Shown: piece after piece, positions 8,808-16,895 of the stretch
Layout of the letters: each line of letters begins with the position of its first letter
How positions within the stretch are numbered: position 1 is the stretch's first letter
NCBI RefSeq assembly: GCF_014268885.2
Contig: NZ_CP077095.1
Span: forward strand, 2,671,501-2,735,500
DNA length: 64,000 bases
DNA from: Pseudomonas xantholysinigenes
GTDB lineage: Bacteria > Pseudomonadota > Gammaproteobacteria > Pseudomonadales > Pseudomonadaceae
Direction: 5' to 3'
Program-made: the position numbers and the translations under genes
Notes under the pieces: generated by a model
Told to the model about the DNA's origin: nothing
What the model saw: the letters and a program-made list of their open reading frames with translations, nothing else
Database searches by the model: none

Positions 8808-9905
8808 TCAAGCCTGTCGCAGGAATGGATAGTCGGTATACCCCTCAGCCCCATTGGCATAGTCGAACTGCGCCCGATGCGGGTTCAGCGGTGCCTGTTG
8901 CTGCAAGCGCTCGACCAGGTCCGGGTTGGCGATGAACGCGCGGCCAAAGGCTACCGCATCGATCAGGCCACGGGCCAACAGGTCTTCGGCCTTGTCGACG
9001 GTATAGGCCCCGGCCGCGACGATCACCCCCGGATAGACAGCCCGAATTGCCTCGCGGAACTCATCGCGCAGCGGCTTGCCACCGGCCCAGTCCGGCTCGG
9101 ACAAGTGCAGGTAGGCCAGGTTGCGCTTGGCCAGTTCGCCGATCAGGTACAGCCCGGCAGCCTCCTGGTCTTCGCCATTGTCGATGCCGTTGAATCCACC
9201 CAGCGGGAAGATGCGTATTCCCACGCGGTCCGCGCTCCACTGGGCGATGGCGGCATCCACCGCTTCCAGCACGATGCGCGCGCGATTTTCGACGCTGCCG
9301 CCGTAGCGATCCTCGCGGGCGTTGGCGCTGGGGGTGAGGAACTGGTGCAGCAGGTAGCCGTGGGCAGCGTGCAGTTCGATGAAGTCGAAACCGGCTTCAC
9401 GGGCATTCGCCGCCGCCTGGCCGAAGTCGGCGACGATGCCGGCGATCTCTGCCTCGCTCAAGGCGCGTGGGGTCGAGGTCTCGACCCGGATCACGTTGTG
9501 GTTTTCGTCACGCAGGGTGGTACGGGCATTGGCCGGCAGCGCCGATGGCGCCACCGGGGCCTGGCCGTCGGGTTGCAGCGATGTGTGCGAAACCCGGCCG
9601 GTGTGCCATACCTGCACGGCGCTGTGGCCGCCGTCGGCGTGGATACCCTCGTTGACCCGGCGCCAGCCGGCGATCTGCTCGGGGGTATGGATGCCCGGCG
9701 AGCCGGAATAGCCCTTGGCCTGGAACGAGATCTGCGTGGCTTCGCTGATGATCAGCCCGGCACTGGCGCGCTGGCGGTAGTACTCGGCCATCAGCGGCGT
9801 GGGGATGTCGCCTGGTTCCAGGCTGCGCAGGCGGGTCAGCGGCGCCATGAACACCCGGTTGGGCAGGGTCAGTGGGCCAAGTTGCAACGGTTCGAACAGC
9901 TTCAT
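8808..9905 (-). CDS. Old yellow enzyme family alkene reductase (NADH:flavin oxidoreductase)
   Basis: The 365-residue FMN-dependent TIM barrel begins [20 protein letters not shown], followed by APLTRLRS, the class I OYE start. It contains [20 protein letters not shown] (substrate-binding His/His and Tyr-like positions), [10 protein letters not shown], and [17 protein letters not shown] near the end. The family reduces activated C=C bonds of enals, nitro-esters and nitroaromatics with NAD(P)H; xenobiotic reductases and NemA are members. An AAGGTG ribosome site precedes the ATG at 9905, so the longer open frame starting at 10052 is not used. It is a single-gene unit divergent from the ilvA leader. 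Confidence 0.92.
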   Translation of the reverse strand: MKLFEPLQLGPLTLPNRVFMAPLTRLRSLEPGDIPTPLMAEYYRQRASAGLIISEATQISFQAKGYSGSPGIHTPEQIAGWRRVNEGIHADGGHSAVQVWHTGRVSHTSLQPDGQAPVAPSALPANARTTLRDENHNVIRVETSTPRALSEAEIAGIVADFGQAAANAREAGFDFIELHAAHGYLLHQFLTPSANAREDRYGGSVENRARIVLEAVDAAIAQWSADRVGIRIFPLGGFNGIDNGEDQEAAGLYLIGELAKRNLAYLHLSEPDWAGGKPLRDEFREAIRAVYPGVIVAAGAYTVDKAEDLLARGLIDAVAFGRAFIANPDLVERLQQQAPLNPHRAQFDYANGAEGYTDYPFLRQA

Positions 9906-10040
9906 GGGGCACCTTTTCAAGGAGGATTGGATGCCGCGCACGATACCGAGGTGATTGGGGAAAAGGGGGACCGGGTGATTCGCATGATAGGCGTCAATGG
10001 GGAATCCTGCGCTCAGGTCACACGCAATTGCCTGCATGTG

Positions 10041-10069
10041 TTGACTTGCCAAGTGGCCTCAGGCTACTT
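10041..10069 (+). promoter_or_regulatory. Predicted sigma-70 promoter of the ilvA leader
   Basis: TTGACT at 10041-10046 is followed after 17 bases by CTACTT at 10064-10069. A start point near 10076 would lie almost on the leader peptide ATG at 10079, so the leader peptide may be translated from a nearly leaderless transcript. No Shine-Dalgarno sequence is seen before it. Confidence 0.5.
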
Positions 10070-10078
10070 TCCCAGCCC

Positions 10079-10144
10079 ATGAACACACGCCTGCAGTGCC
10101 GCGCCCTGAGCATTATTACCGCCATTATCGGATTGGCGGGCTAG
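10079..10144 (+). CDS. ilvA leader peptide (attenuation)
   Basis: A 21-codon open frame ends 81 bp before ilvA. Its peptide MNTRLQCRALSIITAIIGLA(G) contains Ile-Ile-Thr-Ala-Ile-Ile in six codons, together with two further Leu codons; these are the end product and substrate of the isoleucine branch. The first Ile codons (10112-10117) lie immediately before a CCGCCA segment (10119-10124) that can pair with TGGCGG (10134-10139). This is the arrangement expected of a ribosome-stalling leader that senses charged tRNA-Ile. It is too short for ordinary gene calling. The function is inferred from codon content and the downstream terminator. Confidence 0.8.
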   Translation: MNTRLQCRALSIITAIIGLAG

Positions 10145-10185
10145 CGCGCACACGCACCGAACCCGCCCTGGAGGCGGGTTTTTTC
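10119..10185 (+). terminator. Transcription attenuator upstream of ilvA
   Basis: The rho-independent terminator has stem AACCCGCC (10160-10167) and GGCGGGTT (10173-10180), loop CTGGA, and a T-run to 10184. GGCGGG at 10135-10140 can instead pair with CCCGCC of the terminator stem (2:3 antiterminator), while CCGCCA at 10119-10124 can pair with TGGCGG (1:2 protector). Stalling at the Ile codons would mask segment 1 and favour the antiterminator. Confidence 0.82.
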
Positions 10186-10225
10186 TCTCTGACTCCCGGG
10201 CCCATTAAAAAACCAGGAGTCATCG

Positions 10226-11788
10226 ATGACCAGCCTCAGCGTTCCCTCGCGTACCCCCGCAACGCCCCAGCAACTGCTGTCCGAGCAGGTGCGGCGGATT
10301 CTCTCGGCGCCGGTGTACGACCTGGCCATCGAAACCCCACTGCAAGCCGCCCCGGCGCTGTCGGCCTGCCTGGGCAACCAGGTGCTGCTCAAGCGCGAGG
10401 ACCTGCAGCCGACCTTCTCCTTCAAGATCCGTGGCGCCTATACCCGGCTCTCGCGCCTGAGCCCCGCCCAGCGCGCCCGCGGGGTGATCACCGCCTCGGC
10501 CGGCAACCATGCCCAGGGCGTGGCCCTGGCCGCCGCACACCTGGGGCTGACAGCGACCATCGTCATGCCCACTACCACGCCGTCGCTCAAGGTCGAGGGC
10601 GTGCGCTCGCGAGGCGGTCAAGTGGTCTTGCATGGCGAAAGCTTCCCCCACGCCCTGGCCCATGCCTTGGCCCTGGCCGACAGCCACGGGGCGACCTTCG
10701 TGCCACCGTTCGACGACCCGGATGTAATCGCCGGGCAGGGCACGGTGGCCATGGAGATCCTGCGCCAGCACCCGGGCCAGCTGGACGCGATCTTCGTGCC
10801 GGTGGGCGGCGGCGGGCTGATCGCCGGCATCGCCGCCTACGTCAAGTACCTGCGCCCCGACGTCAAGGTGATCGGCGTGGAACCCGAGGACTCCAACTGC
10901 CTGCAGGCCGCCATGGCCGCTGGCGAGCGGGTGGTGCTGGCGCAGGTCGGCACCTTCGCCGATGGCGTGGCGGTGGCGCAGATCGGCGCGCACTGTTTCG
11001 AGCTGTGCCGGCACTTCGTCGATGACGTGGTGACGGTCAGCAGCGATGAGTTGTGCGCGGCTATCAAGGACATCTACGACGACACCCGTTCGATCACCGA
11101 GCCTTCCGGCGCCCTGGCCGTGGCTGGAATCAAGAAGTACGTGGCCCGCGCAGGTGTGAAGGGCCAGACGCTGGTGGCCATCGACTCCGGTGCCAACGTC
11201 AACTTCGACCGCTTGCGCCACGTGGCCGAGCGCGCCGAACTGGGCGAGCAGCGCGAGGCCGTCATCGCCGTGACCATCCCCGAGCGCCCGGGGAGCTTCC
11301 GCGCCTTCTGCCTGGCGCTGGGCAAGCGCCAGATCACCGAATTCAACTATCGCTATCACCCAGGCAAGGAGGCGCACCTGTTCGTTGGCGTGCAGACCCA
11401 CCCCCAGCACGACCCGCGCGAAGCCTTGCTGGCCAGCCTGGCCGAGCAGGGTTACCAAGTGCTCGACCTGACCGACAACGAGTTGGCCAAGTTGCACGTG
11501 CGCCACACCGTGGGCGGGCACGCGGCGCCAGGGGCCACGGAGCGGGTGCTGCGCTTCGAGTTTGCCGAGCGGCCAGGGGCCTTGCTGGGCTTTCTCGAAC
11601 GCTTGGGCAAGCGCTGGAATATCAGCCTGTTCCACTACCGCAACCACGGCGCCGCCCAGGCACGGGTGTTCGCCGGGTTGGAGGTACCGGACGATGAGCT
11701 GGCCGGGTTGCCGCAGGCGCTGGAGGCCATGGGCTACCCGTACTGGGACGAGACGGACAATCCGGCCTATCGGTTGTTCATGGGCTGA
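10226..11788 (+). CDS. ilvA: Threonine dehydratase (threonine ammonia-lyase), biosynthetic
   Basis: The 520-residue PLP enzyme converts L-threonine to 2-oxobutanoate and ammonia, the first committed step to isoleucine. The catalytic domain (about 25-340) has the PLP lysine in PTFSFKIRGAY, SAGNHAQGVALAA, and the phosphate-binding VGGGGLIAGIAA. Two ACT-like regulatory domains follow at the C-terminus (about 345-515; VTIPERPGSFRAF and RFEFAERPGALLGF), which is the long, isoleucine-inhibited form rather than the short catabolic one. It is preceded by a leader peptide rich in Ile codons and a terminator, so expression is probably controlled by tRNA-Ile charging. AGGAGTC lies just upstream of the ATG. 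Confidence 0.95.
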   Translation: MTSLSVPSRTPATPQQLLSEQVRRILSAPVYDLAIETPLQAAPALSACLGNQVLLKREDLQPTFSFKIRGAYTRLSRLSPAQRARGVITASAGNHAQGVALAAAHLGLTATIVMPTTTPSLKVEGVRSRGGQVVLHGESFPHALAHALALADSHGATFVPPFDDPDVIAGQGTVAMEILRQHPGQLDAIFVPVGGGGLIAGIAAYVKYLRPDVKVIGVEPEDSNCLQAAMAAGERVVLAQVGTFADGVAVAQIGAHCFELCRHFVDDVVTVSSDELCAAIKDIYDDTRSITEPSGALAVAGIKKYVARAGVKGQTLVAIDSGANVNFDRLRHVAERAELGEQREAVIAVTIPERPGSFRAFCLALGKRQITEFNYRYHPGKEAHLFVGVQTHPQHDPREALLASLAEQGYQVLDLTDNELAKLHVRHTVGGHAAPGATERVLRFEFAERPGALLGFLERLGKRWNISLFHYRNHGAAQARVFAGLEVPDDELAGLPQALEAMGYPYWDETDNPAYRLFMG

Positions 11789-11867
11789 AGCCTTGCGCTG
11801 GATCAAGGCCGTGCAGCGCATACAAGCAGATGCTCAAGCCCTACCGTCAGCTTGAGAGGACCTGGCC

Positions 11868-13016
11868 ATGAGCAGCACGTTCTTCATCCCCGCCGTCAAT
11901 ATCATGGGCATCGACTGCCTGGAGGAGGCGATGGCCGCCATCGCCGGTTATGGCTTGCGCAAGGCGCTGATCGTCACCGACGCGGGCCTGGTCAAGGCCG
12001 GCGTGGCCGAGCGCATCGCCGGCATGCTGGCGATGCGCGACATCGACGCGCGGGTGTTTGACGGCGCCAAGCCCAATCCGAGCATTGCCAACGTCGAGGC
12101 GGGGCTGGCCATGTTGCGGCGCGAGGGCTGTGATTGCGTGGTGTCGCTGGGCGGTGGTTCGCCCCACGACTGCGCCAAGGGCATCGCCCTGTGCGCCACC
12201 AACGGTGGGCATATCAGCGACTACGAGGGCGTCGACCGTTCGAGCAAGCCGCAGTTGCCGCTGATCGCGATCAACACCACCGCCGGCACGGCCAGCGAGA
12301 TGACCCGCTTCTGCATCATCACCGACGAGGCGCGCCATGTGAAAATGGCTATCGTCGACCGCAACGTCACGCCGATCCTGTCGGTCAACGACCCGGCGCT
12401 GATGGCCGGCATGCCCAAGGGCCTGACCGCGGCCACCGGCATGGATGCGTTGACCCACGCCATCGAGGCCTATGTCTCGACCGCCGCCACCCCGATCACC
12501 GACGCCTGCGCGCTCAAGGCCATCAGCCTGATCAACGACAACCTGCGCCAGGCGGTTGCCGATGGTTCCGATCTGCAGGCCCGGGAAAACATGGCCTATG
12601 CCCAGTTCCTCGCGGGGATGGCGTTCAACAATGCCTCGCTGGGCTATGTGCATGCCATGGCCCACCAGTTGGGTGGTTACTACGACTTGCCCCACGGCGT
12701 ATGCAACGCGGTACTGCTGCCCCATGTGCAGCGCTTCAATGCCAAGGTCAGTGCCGCGCGCTTGCGTGATGTGGCCAAGGCCATGGGCGTCAAGGTCTGC
12801 GGGCTGGACGCCGAGCAGGGCGCCGGGGCGGCGATTTCGGCCATCGAGCACCTGGCGGCGGCGATTGGTATTCCGGCAGGCCTGGCGGAGCTGGGGGCCA
12901 AGGTCGAGGACGTGCCGGTGCTGGCGGCCAATGCGCTGAAGGATGCCTGTGGGTTGACCAACCCGCGGGTGGCCAGCCAGGTGGAGATCGAGGCGATCTT
13001 CAAGGCGGCGTTCTAG
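11868..13016 (+). CDS. Iron-containing alcohol dehydrogenase
   Basis: The 382-residue group III Fe-dependent dehydrogenase has NAD-binding [17 protein letters not shown] near residue 95 and FDGAKPNPS upstream of it. Metal-ligand segments are [14 protein letters not shown] (Asp/His) and [25 protein letters not shown], which supply the Asp and three His ligands. It is closest in appearance to YiaY/AdhB ethanol-type or 1,3-propanediol-type enzymes, but the substrate is unproven. GAGAGGACCTGGCC precedes the ATG. The spacing of 79 bp to ilvA leaves room for its own promoter. Confidence 0.92.
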   Translation: MSSTFFIPAVNIMGIDCLEEAMAAIAGYGLRKALIVTDAGLVKAGVAERIAGMLAMRDIDARVFDGAKPNPSIANVEAGLAMLRREGCDCVVSLGGGSPHDCAKGIALCATNGGHISDYEGVDRSSKPQLPLIAINTTAGTASEMTRFCIITDEARHVKMAIVDRNVTPILSVNDPALMAGMPKGLTAATGMDALTHAIEAYVSTAATPITDACALKAISLINDNLRQAVADGSDLQARENMAYAQFLAGMAFNNASLGYVHAMAHQLGGYYDLPHGVCNAVLLPHVQRFNAKVSAARLRDVAKAMGVKVCGLDAEQGAGAAISAIEHLAAAIGIPAGLAELGAKVEDVPVLAANALKDACGLTNPRVASQVEIEAIFKAAF

Positions 13017-13028
13017 CCTTGCCTGGTG

Positions 13029-13066
13029 GATGGCTTCTGGTCGGGACAGCGCGGCCAGAAGCCATC
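13029..13066. terminator. Hairpin between convergent genes, candidate bidirectional terminator
   Basis: GATGGCTTCTGG (13029-13040) pairs perfectly with CCAGAAGCCATC (13055-13066), giving a 12-bp stem with a 14-base loop midway between two convergent genes. There is no T-tract, so termination is inferred from placement. Confidence 0.5.
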
Positions 13067-13079
13067 GCCCGGTCGCTCG

Positions 13080-14273
13080 CTAACGCTCGCGCATGAAGAA
13101 CCCCGCCACGTACTTGCGGAAGGTTTCCAGGCTCTTGAAGTCGGCGTAGCGCTTGAAGTTCTCGGTGTCCGGCTCGGGCCCCAGCGGTTGTTCGAGCAAC
13201 GACACCGACAGCACTCGGTCCTGGTCCGAGGTCAATACCAGTTCGTCCATCACCTGGCCGCCGATCACCGGGCGGCGCATCAGCACCTTCACGCCCTTGC
13301 TGGCCATCCAGTCGATCAGCGACACCAGCGCCTTCAAGGGTTCGCGCTCTTCATCGCGGTACACCGGGAACAAGTGCCCGCGTGACAGCACCGGCACGCT
13401 GGCGACGTGGATCAGTTCATAGAAATGGCTGCCGGCGGTGGCCGGTGAATACAGCGCCAGGGCCAGCAATGGCCCGTTGGCGCGGTTGCCGCCCCAGTAC
13501 AGGTGATGGCCTTGGAAGTCGAAGCCGTCCTCGCTGCGGTTGTTGAATACCTTGCGGCCCTTGACCTGGTCGACGCAGTCGAGCAACAGCCCATGCCGGC
13601 GGTGGTTGCCGAACACCGTGGCCTCGCGCAGGCGCGCCTTGAGCATCATCATGTGCTTCATGTCCAGGCGGGTTTCCAGGTAGTTGCTGGCCGGGACCCG
13701 CTCGAGCAGCGGATAACGGCTGGCGACATTGCGCAGGTCGGCGAACTGGGCGGTCAGGTCTTTCTTCAGGTGGGTGGCGTAGACGTTCAAACCACTGGCT
13801 TCGATCCAGGTCAGCAGCAGCGACAGCAGGCGCTGTTGTTCGCGGCGTTCGCCGGCGTCGCGGGCGCCACCGCCGGGCTCGCCGTCATTGGCGCGGCGGA
13901 AGTCGCCGAGCAGGCGCAGCGGGGTGTCCGGCGCCAACCAGGCGGCGGGGGGCGCGGCGGCGTCGGCACGCTCACCGGCTTCGCGCTGGTCCTTGCTGAA
14001 CGGGCAGTCGGGGGCGTGCTCGGCGGTGTCGGGGTTATTGCGCAGGAACAAGGTTCCGGTGTTGCCGTTCAACGAGATGTTGAGCACGGGCAAGGCGTCC
14101 TTGCGGCAGTCGCAGGCCAGCCATTGGTTGGCGCCGCGCACCCTCATCAGCCATTGGTTGGCCTGCAGCAGGCGCGGGCCGGCGAGGGTGGCGCAGACGA
14201 AGCCGGCCAGCAGTTCTTGCTCCGCAGGCGTCAGGCTGCGCACCAAGGCGCCGGATTTTTCGATGATTCGCAT
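13080..14273 (-). CDS. Hypothetical protein with a Cys/His N-terminal segment (DUF1173-like)
   Basis: The 397-residue cytoplasmic protein has no assigned function. Near residue 53 it has LACDCRKD, then about 30 residues later AEHAPDCPFSKDQ; CxC followed by H-x3-C is reminiscent of the N-terminus of DUF1173 proteins and could bind zinc. The rest (about 140-397) has no motif I recognise; it contains LLSLLLTWIEASGLNVYATHLKKDL and a C-terminal KYADFKSLETFRKYVAGFFMRER. It is a single gene, convergent with the alcohol dehydrogenase. The DUF1173 likeness is from memory and needs a profile search. Confidence 0.65.
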   Translation of the reverse strand: MRIIEKSGALVRSLTPAEQELLAGFVCATLAGPRLLQANQWLMRVRGANQWLACDCRKDALPVLNISLNGNTGTLFLRNNPDTAEHAPDCPFSKDQREAGERADAAAPPAAWLAPDTPLRLLGDFRRANDGEPGGGARDAGERREQQRLLSLLLTWIEASGLNVYATHLKKDLTAQFADLRNVASRYPLLERVPASNYLETRLDMKHMMMLKARLREATVFGNHRRHGLLLDCVDQVKGRKVFNNRSEDGFDFQGHHLYWGGNRANGPLLALALYSPATAGSHFYELIHVASVPVLSRGHLFPVYRDEEREPLKALVSLIDWMASKGVKVLMRRPVIGGQVMDELVLTSDQDRVLSVSLLEQPLGPEPDTENFKRYADFKSLETFRKYVAGFFMRER

Positions 14274-14286
14274 TGAGGGGCAGTTC

Positions 14287-14340
14287 CAAGCTACAAGCTA
14301 CAAGCTGCAAGCTGCAAGCTGCAAGCTACAAGCTACAAGC
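14287..14340. repeat. Heptamer tandem array, left arm (CAAGCTR x7.7)
   Basis: There are seven full copies plus CAAGC. Copies 1-2 and 6-7 are CAAGCTA and copies 3-5 CAAGCTG. It is the inverted counterpart of the array at 14365-14483 and lies 14 bases upstream of the hypothetical gene's start codon, within its presumed 5' leader. Confidence 0.95.
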
Positions 14341-14364
14341 AAAGCGCGGCGGCTTTCAACTCAC

Positions 14365-14483
14365 AGCTTGAAGCTTGAAGCTTGCAGCTTGCAGCTTGCA
14401 GCTTGCAGCTTGCAGCTTGCAGCTTGCAGCTTGCAGCTTGCAGCTTGCAGCTTGCAGCTTGCAGCTTGCAGCTTGCAGCTTGC
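14365..14483. repeat. Heptamer tandem array, right arm (AGCTTGM x17)
   Basis: Seventeen perfect 7-bp units run from 14365 to 14483: two AGCTTGA then fifteen AGCTTGC. The array ends three bases before the PhnB-like gene's stop codon. With the left arm it could fold into a stem of about 50 bp across a 24-base loop. Open reading frames across it encode only a heptapeptide repeat and are not genes. Confidence 0.95.
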
Positions 14484-14486
14484 CAC

Positions 14487-14954
14487 TCAATTGCCGCTGA
14501 ACAGCTTGGCGGCGCGGGCGCGGATTTCCTCGGGCGTGAGGTCTTCCTTGTGGGTGGAGACGAACCACAGGTTGTTGAACGGATCCTTCAGGGTGCCGCT
14601 GCGGTCGCCGTAGAACTGGTCCTGCACCTCGCGCACGGGTGTCGCGCCGGCACGCAGGGCCTGGGCATAGACTTTGTCGCAGTCCTCGACATACAAGTGC
14701 AGGCCAACCCCCGGGACCTCGATGTCCTCGCTGGGCTTGAGGCCGCCCTCCATGTCGCAGGGCGAGCCGAGCATCAACGAGGAATCACCGATTTTCAGCT
14801 CGGCATGACCGACACTGCCGTCAGGGCCTTCGAGGCGAAACATCTCGATGGCGCCGAAGGCCTGCTTGTAGAACTCGATGGCCTTGGCGGCCTGCTTGAT
14901 GCCGAGATAGGGGGTGATGCTGCGTTGGCCTTCGGGGATAGGTTTGACTGTCAT
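14487..14954 (-). CDS. PhnB-like VOC family protein
   Basis: The 155-residue VOC protein starts MTVKPIPEGQRSITPYLGIK and continues AIEFYKQAFGAIEMFRLEGPDG, HAELKIGDSSLMLG, GLHLYVEDCDKVYAQALRAGA and the family ending FYGDRSGTLKDPFNNLWFVSTH. This is the PhnB/YdaC-like glyoxalase-fold group; members are often of unknown catalytic role, so no reaction is assigned. AAAGGAGCCTACGAAA gives a good ribosome site for the ATG at 14954. Its stop lies immediately beside the heptamer array, so the array would be in its 3' untranslated RNA. Confidence 0.87.
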   Translation of the reverse strand: MTVKPIPEGQRSITPYLGIKQAAKAIEFYKQAFGAIEMFRLEGPDGSVGHAELKIGDSSLMLGSPCDMEGGLKPSEDIEVPGVGLHLYVEDCDKVYAQALRAGATPVREVQDQFYGDRSGTLKDPFNNLWFVSTHKEDLTPEEIRARAAKLFSGN

Positions 14955-15095
14955 TTTCGTAGGCTCCTTTCACGTGGGTTGTTGTTTGCAACAGCTTGGT
15001 GATTAGAGTCGTCTAGGCGGATGGAAAATCGACAGTGGCGTTATATCTATTGTCTATAAAAACTACATTTCTGCGCTGATGCGGTCGGCGTGGAA

Positions 15096-15114
15096 GCGGC
15101 CTCGGCAAGGCCGC
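15096..15114. repeat. Short REP-like hairpin
   Basis: GCGGCCT and AGGCCGC flank CGGCA between the PhnB-like gene and the aldehyde dehydrogenase stop. It is a truncated REP core and may terminate the dehydrogenase transcript. The rest of 14955-15136 is AT-rich and probably promoter sequence for the PhnB-like gene. Confidence 0.55.
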
Positions 15115-15136
15115 TCCAGGGGGAGTGCATGACGCT

Positions 15137-16756
15137 TCAGAAGATGTAGTCGGTGGTCAGGAAACTCGACTGGCGGTTGCGGATGATCTCGCTGATCAGT
15201 TCTTTATTCGCCTCCTGGAACTTGGTCGCCACCAGGGTGCGGATGGAGAACACGCGCAACGCGTCATGCACCGACAAGGTGCCTTCGGCGCTGTTCTTGC
15301 GCCCGTTGAACGGATAGGTGTCCGGCCCGCGCTGGCACTGGGCGTTGAGGTTGATGCGCCCGACCTGGTTGGCGAAGGTGTCGACCAGCGCGCCAATGGT
15401 CGCCGGGTCGTTGCCGAACAGGCTCAGTTGCTGGCCGTAGTCGGAGTCGAGCACGTAGTCGATCACCGTCTGCAGGTCACGGTAAGGCACCACCGGCACC
15501 AGCGGGCCGAACTGCTCTTCATGATAGACACGCATGTCTTGGCTCACCGGGTACAGCAGGGCCGGGTAGAAGAACGAGCCGCGGCTTTGCCCGCCGCCTT
15601 CATTGAGTACGCGCGCGCCCTTGGCCGTGGCGTCGGCCACCAGGCCGTCGAGGTAGTCGAGCTTGCCGGGCTCCGGCAAGGGTGTCAGGGCCACGCCGGG
15701 CTCCCAGGGCATGCCAGGCTTGAGCGCGGCGAGCTTGCGCTGGAACTTGTCGAGGAAGGCCTCGACCACGTCTTCATGGACGAACAGGATCTTCAGCGCG
15801 GTGCAGCGCTGGCCGTTGAACGACAGGGCACCGGTGACGGCTTCCTCGACGGCATTGTCGAGGTCGACCTGGGGCAGCACGATGCCGGGGTTCTTGGCGT
15901 CCAGGCCGAGGGCCGCGCGCAGGCGGTGCGGGCGCGGGTGCAGTTTCTTCAGGTCGCTGGCGGCCTTGTGGGTGCCGATGAAGGCGAACACATCGACCTT
16001 GCCGCTGGCCATCAAGGCGCTGACGGTCTCGCGGCCACGGCCATAGATGACGTTGATCACCCCGGCCGGGAAGCTGTCGCGGAATGCTTCGAGCAGCGGG
16101 CGGATCAGCAGCACGCCGAACTTGGCGGGCTTGAATACCACGGTGTTGCCCATGATCAGCGCCGGGATCAGGGTGGTGAAGGTTTCGTTGAGCGGGTAGT
16201 TGTAGGGGCCCATGCACAACGCCACGCCCAACGGCGCGCGGCGGATCTGGCCGAGGGTGCCCTGTTCCAGCTCGAAGCGGCTGGAGCGGCGGTCGAGGTC
16301 CTTCAGCGCGTTGATGGTGTCGACGATGTAGTCGCAGGTACGGTCGAACTCTTTCTCCGAGTCCTTGAGGTTCTTGCCGATTTCCCACATCAGCAGCTTG
16401 ACCACCGCCTCGCGCTGCTCGCGCATGCGCGCCAGGAAGCTCTCGACATGCTGGATGCGCTCGGCCACGCGCATCGTCGGCCAGGCGCCGCGGCCTTTGT
16501 CGTAGGCCTGCACGGCGGCGTCCAGGGCGCTGAGGGCGGTGTCGGCGTCGAGCAGCGGCGCGCTGCCGAGGATCACCTGGCGCTCGCCGTCACCGTCCTT
16601 GAGCCACACCGGGCTGCGTACCGTGGCCAGGGGGCCGTCCCAGCGCCGCAGTTCGCCGGCGACCAGGTAGTCGCGTTGTTCCAGCGGCTCGCCCAGGCGC
16701 CATTGCGCGGGGATGGCCTCGGGGGTGGGAAACAGCGAATCGAGCAGGCGGTCCAT
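15137..16756 (-). CDS. Aldehyde dehydrogenase of the NADP-dependent glyceraldehyde-3-phosphate dehydrogenase type
   Basis: The 539-residue ALDH-superfamily protein has GPYNYPLNETFTTLIPALIMGNTVVFKPA (the oxyanion Asn and NADP pocket) and the nucleophile Cys318 in NGQRCTALK. It ends with HDALRVFSIRT and a tail typical of the long NADP-GAPDH group, which oxidises glyceraldehyde-3-phosphate to 3-phosphoglycerate without phosphate. The canonical E-L-G-G-K-N motif is LGLDAKNP here, so the second catalytic Glu, expected exactly 34 residues before the Cys, is Gly284. AGAGGTG precedes the ATG at 16756, which excludes a longer 564-residue reading. It is divergent from the GGDEF-EAL gene. The family is certain; the substrate is less so. 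Confidence 0.85.
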   Translation of the reverse strand: MDRLLDSLFPTPEAIPAQWRLGEPLEQRDYLVAGELRRWDGPLATVRSPVWLKDGDGERQVILGSAPLLDADTALSALDAAVQAYDKGRGAWPTMRVAERIQHVESFLARMREQREAVVKLLMWEIGKNLKDSEKEFDRTCDYIVDTINALKDLDRRSSRFELEQGTLGQIRRAPLGVALCMGPYNYPLNETFTTLIPALIMGNTVVFKPAKFGVLLIRPLLEAFRDSFPAGVINVIYGRGRETVSALMASGKVDVFAFIGTHKAASDLKKLHPRPHRLRAALGLDAKNPGIVLPQVDLDNAVEEAVTGALSFNGQRCTALKILFVHEDVVEAFLDKFQRKLAALKPGMPWEPGVALTPLPEPGKLDYLDGLVADATAKGARVLNEGGGQSRGSFFYPALLYPVSQDMRVYHEEQFGPLVPVVPYRDLQTVIDYVLDSDYGQQLSLFGNDPATIGALVDTFANQVGRINLNAQCQRGPDTYPFNGRKNSAEGTLSVHDALRVFSIRTLVATKFQEANKELISEIIRNRQSSFLTTDYIF

Positions 16757-16895
16757 GGGTACTGCACCTCTTGTGTAGGGCTGGGTGAATCGCTTCAGCT
16801 TGCGAGCATGCACCCTGTGCCGGAAAAACACCAGTCTGGCTCAACATCGCCGTGCATGCGCCGATACAGCAAGCAACGCTCCCGACATCAGACCT

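Noticed and set aside
10220..11821. 533-codon frame antisense to ilvA
   Set aside because: It is a mirror of the high-GC codon bias in ilvA; its protein has no domain and is rich in Gln, His and Gly.
14365..14483. Possible CRISPR array
   Set aside because: Units are 7 bp and contiguous, with no spacers and no cas genes; it is a tandem heptamer array.
14382..15002. Frame giving LQLAACS-type heptapeptide repeats then antisense to the PhnB-like gene
   Set aside because: It only reflects 7-bp units read in three frames; the real gene is on the other strand.
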